This document shows positions 63,173-64,000 of a stretch of DNA of 64,000 nt, in pieces. The translations under genes were made by a program, and so were the position numbers. Source of the DNA: Terriglobia bacterium (lineage in GTDB: Bacteria; Acidobacteriota; Terriglobia; Terriglobales; Acidobacteriaceae); assembly GCA_032252755.1 (NCBI GenBank), contig JAVUPY010000025.1, positions 1 through 64,000 of the forward strand, written 5' to 3'. The notes beneath the pieces were generated by a model, which was given only the letters and a program-made list of their open reading frames with translations, had not been told where the DNA came from and did not search any database. How positions within the stretch are numbered: the stretch's first letter is position 1; each line of letters opens with the position of its first letter.

Positions 63173-63697
63173 ATGATGACCGTCACCAAACTCGCGCGTC
63201 TCTGCGGACTCAGCCGCACCACGGTTCTGTACTACGAATCCGAAGGCCTGCTCTCGCCTTCCATTCGCACCGACGCCAATTACCGCGTCTACGGCGAAAG
63301 GGAAGTCGAGACTCTTCGACAGATTCGTCTTTACCGGGGCGTCGGCATGAGCGTCCGCGACATCCGTTCCATCCTCTCCGGCCCGAAGAACGATGTAGCT
63401 TCGGCGCTCAAGCGGCGGCTGGCGGACATCGATAAAGAGATCCGAATCTTGCGCGGGCATCAGCAGGCAATTCTGAAATTGCTTCAGATCAAATCTCTAC
63501 GAAAGAGCACCAAGAAAATGACGAAAGATAAATGGGTCGCAGTCATGAAAGCCGCCGGCTTTTCCGAAGCCGACATGCACCGCTGGCATAAGGAGTTCGA
63601 GCGCTCCGCCCCAACCGACCACCAAGAATTCCTGGAATTCCTCCACATCCCCGAAAAAGAAATCGCCTCCATCCGCGAATGGAGCCGCAAGTCATAA
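63173..63697 (+). CDS. MerR family transcriptional regulator
   Basis: 174 residues. N-terminal winged HTH MTVTKLARLCGLSRTTVLYY followed by ESEGLLSPSIRTDANYRVYG, then a dimerisation coiled coil (about 75-110) and a C-terminal helical domain (KDKWVAVMKAAGFSEADMHR) resembling short TipAS-type ligand domains. Ligand unknown. A weak ACCC...GGGT dyad around 63133-63153 might be its operator. Confidence 0.88.
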   Translation: MMTVTKLARLCGLSRTTVLYYESEGLLSPSIRTDANYRVYGEREVETLRQIRLYRGVGMSVRDIRSILSGPKNDVASALKRRLADIDKEIRILRGHQQAILKLLQIKSLRKSTKKMTKDKWVAVMKAAGFSEADMHRWHKEFERSAPTDHQEFLEFLHIPEKEIASIREWSRKS

Positions 63698-63724
63698 CAA
63701 AGTGCGCAATCGAAGGCTCAACGA

Positions 63725-63811
63725 GTGCGCGTAAGCGCACGTTAGAAAGTAGCCCCGGGCGTAAGCCCGGGGTATTTCTGCCGCTAAAGGGAGGAGTCGG
63801 CTTTAGCCGAC
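63725..63811. repeat. Three hairpins in the merR-S9 peptidase gap
   Basis: GTGCGC GTAA GCGCAC (63725-63740), CCCCGGGC GTAA GCCCGGGG (63753-63772, then TATTTCT) and GTCGGCT TT AGCCGAC (63796-63811). The GTAA-loop hairpins look like dispersed elements; the middle one may help end convergent transcripts. Confidence 0.6.
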
Positions 63812-63828
63812 GGCTCTCACCGCCGGTA

Positions 63829-64000
63829 CTATTTCCCCAACAAATACTTCTCCACAAACATTACCGTCGCATAGAACTGAAAGTCCGCATTCTGCTTCTT
63901 CGAAAACCCGTGGCCCTCATTCTTCCCGACGAGGTACCACACCGGGGTGTTCTGCGCCTTCAGCGCCGCGACGATCTGGTCCGCTTCGCTCTTCGGCACA
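63829..64000 (-). CDS. S9 (prolyl oligopeptidase-type) peptidase, 3' end
   Basis: C-terminal 56 residues of a gene entering from the right edge: VPKSEADQIVAALKAQNTPV, then WYLVGKNEGHGFSKKQNADF and FVEKYLLGK. The NEGHGF segment carries the catalytic His of S9 alpha/beta-hydrolase domains. Stop TAG at 63829-63831. 5' part is outside the window. Confidence 0.85.
   Translation of the reverse strand, partial: VPKSEADQIVAALKAQNTPVWYLVGKNEGHGFSKKQNADFQFYATVMFVEKYLLGK

Noticed and set aside
1-64000. tRNA, rRNA, CRISPR arrays, insertion sequences and prophage genes
   Set aside because: None could be recognised; repeats found are short dispersed palindromes without spacers or transposase genes.

Overview
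The window reads as chromosomal DNA of an Acidobacteriota bacterium (Terriglobia / Koribacter-like). This is inferred from gene content, not from a marker gene: there is an ADOP-type MacB-like permease, TonB receptors with a carboxypeptidase-like N-terminal domain, PNAQYPQ-type secreted proteins, many TTG/GTG starts, and dispersed palindromic repeats in intergenic gaps and even inside ORFs. No rRNA, tRNA, CRISPR array, prophage or insertion sequence was found.

Layout. 1-1.96 kb: 3' end of gcvPB, a single-domain cNMP-binding protein and a YkgJ-type cysteine-cluster protein. 2-8 kb: a leftward fadN-fadA-fadE beta-oxidation operon. It has its own terminator, and a sigma70-like promoter whose spacer holds a near-exact Bacillus-type FadR box. 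8-19 kb: VIT1-type transporter, Nudix hydrolase, histone-deacetylase-like amidohydrolase, patatin-like phospholipase, transketolase, MFS exporter, secreted M28 peptidase and small unknowns. 19.2-26.5 kb: a leftward operon with a HgdB-like protein, a radical SAM/SPASM protein, a 1208-residue double BcrA/BadF ATPase fusion and a 94-residue partner. 27-30.6 kb: DoxX and peptide deformylase, a secreted phosphoesterase, a degenerate response-regulator receiver. 30.7-35.5 kb: ECF sigma factor, zinc-finger anti-sigma-like protein, a beta-rich protein and a TPR-CHAT lipoprotein protease, followed by a candidate structured RNA with three helices and a terminator.

36-41 kb holds secreted/envelope proteins and a TonB receptor. 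41.6-47.8 kb is an aromatic amino-acid cluster: trpC, trpF, trpB, a lipoprotein gene, trpA, chorismate mutase, prephenate dehydrogenase and an ICMT-like methyltransferase. 47.9-49.4 kb encodes a two-subunit 3-oxoacid CoA-transferase. 49.5-54 kb: an SRPBCC-ArsR pair with twin operators, the ADOP permease and a dienelactone hydrolase. 54.2-57.9 kb is a leftward membrane-integrity operon: XRE regulator, small membrane protein, His-rich NfeD-like protein, flotillin, PspA. 58-64 kb: IPT/TIG lipoprotein, beta-carbonic anhydrase, a CPA2 antiporter with a long structured leader, a TauE/SafE-DUF1634 pair, a MerR regulator and the 3' end of an S9 peptidase.

The strongest candidates for something undescribed are the RNA at about 35586-35772, the antiporter leader RNA (61560-61625), the sigma/anti-sigma/CHAT cassette and the activase/radical-SAM operon. 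All structures and promoters were found by reading the sequence by eye; no folding or database search was run.
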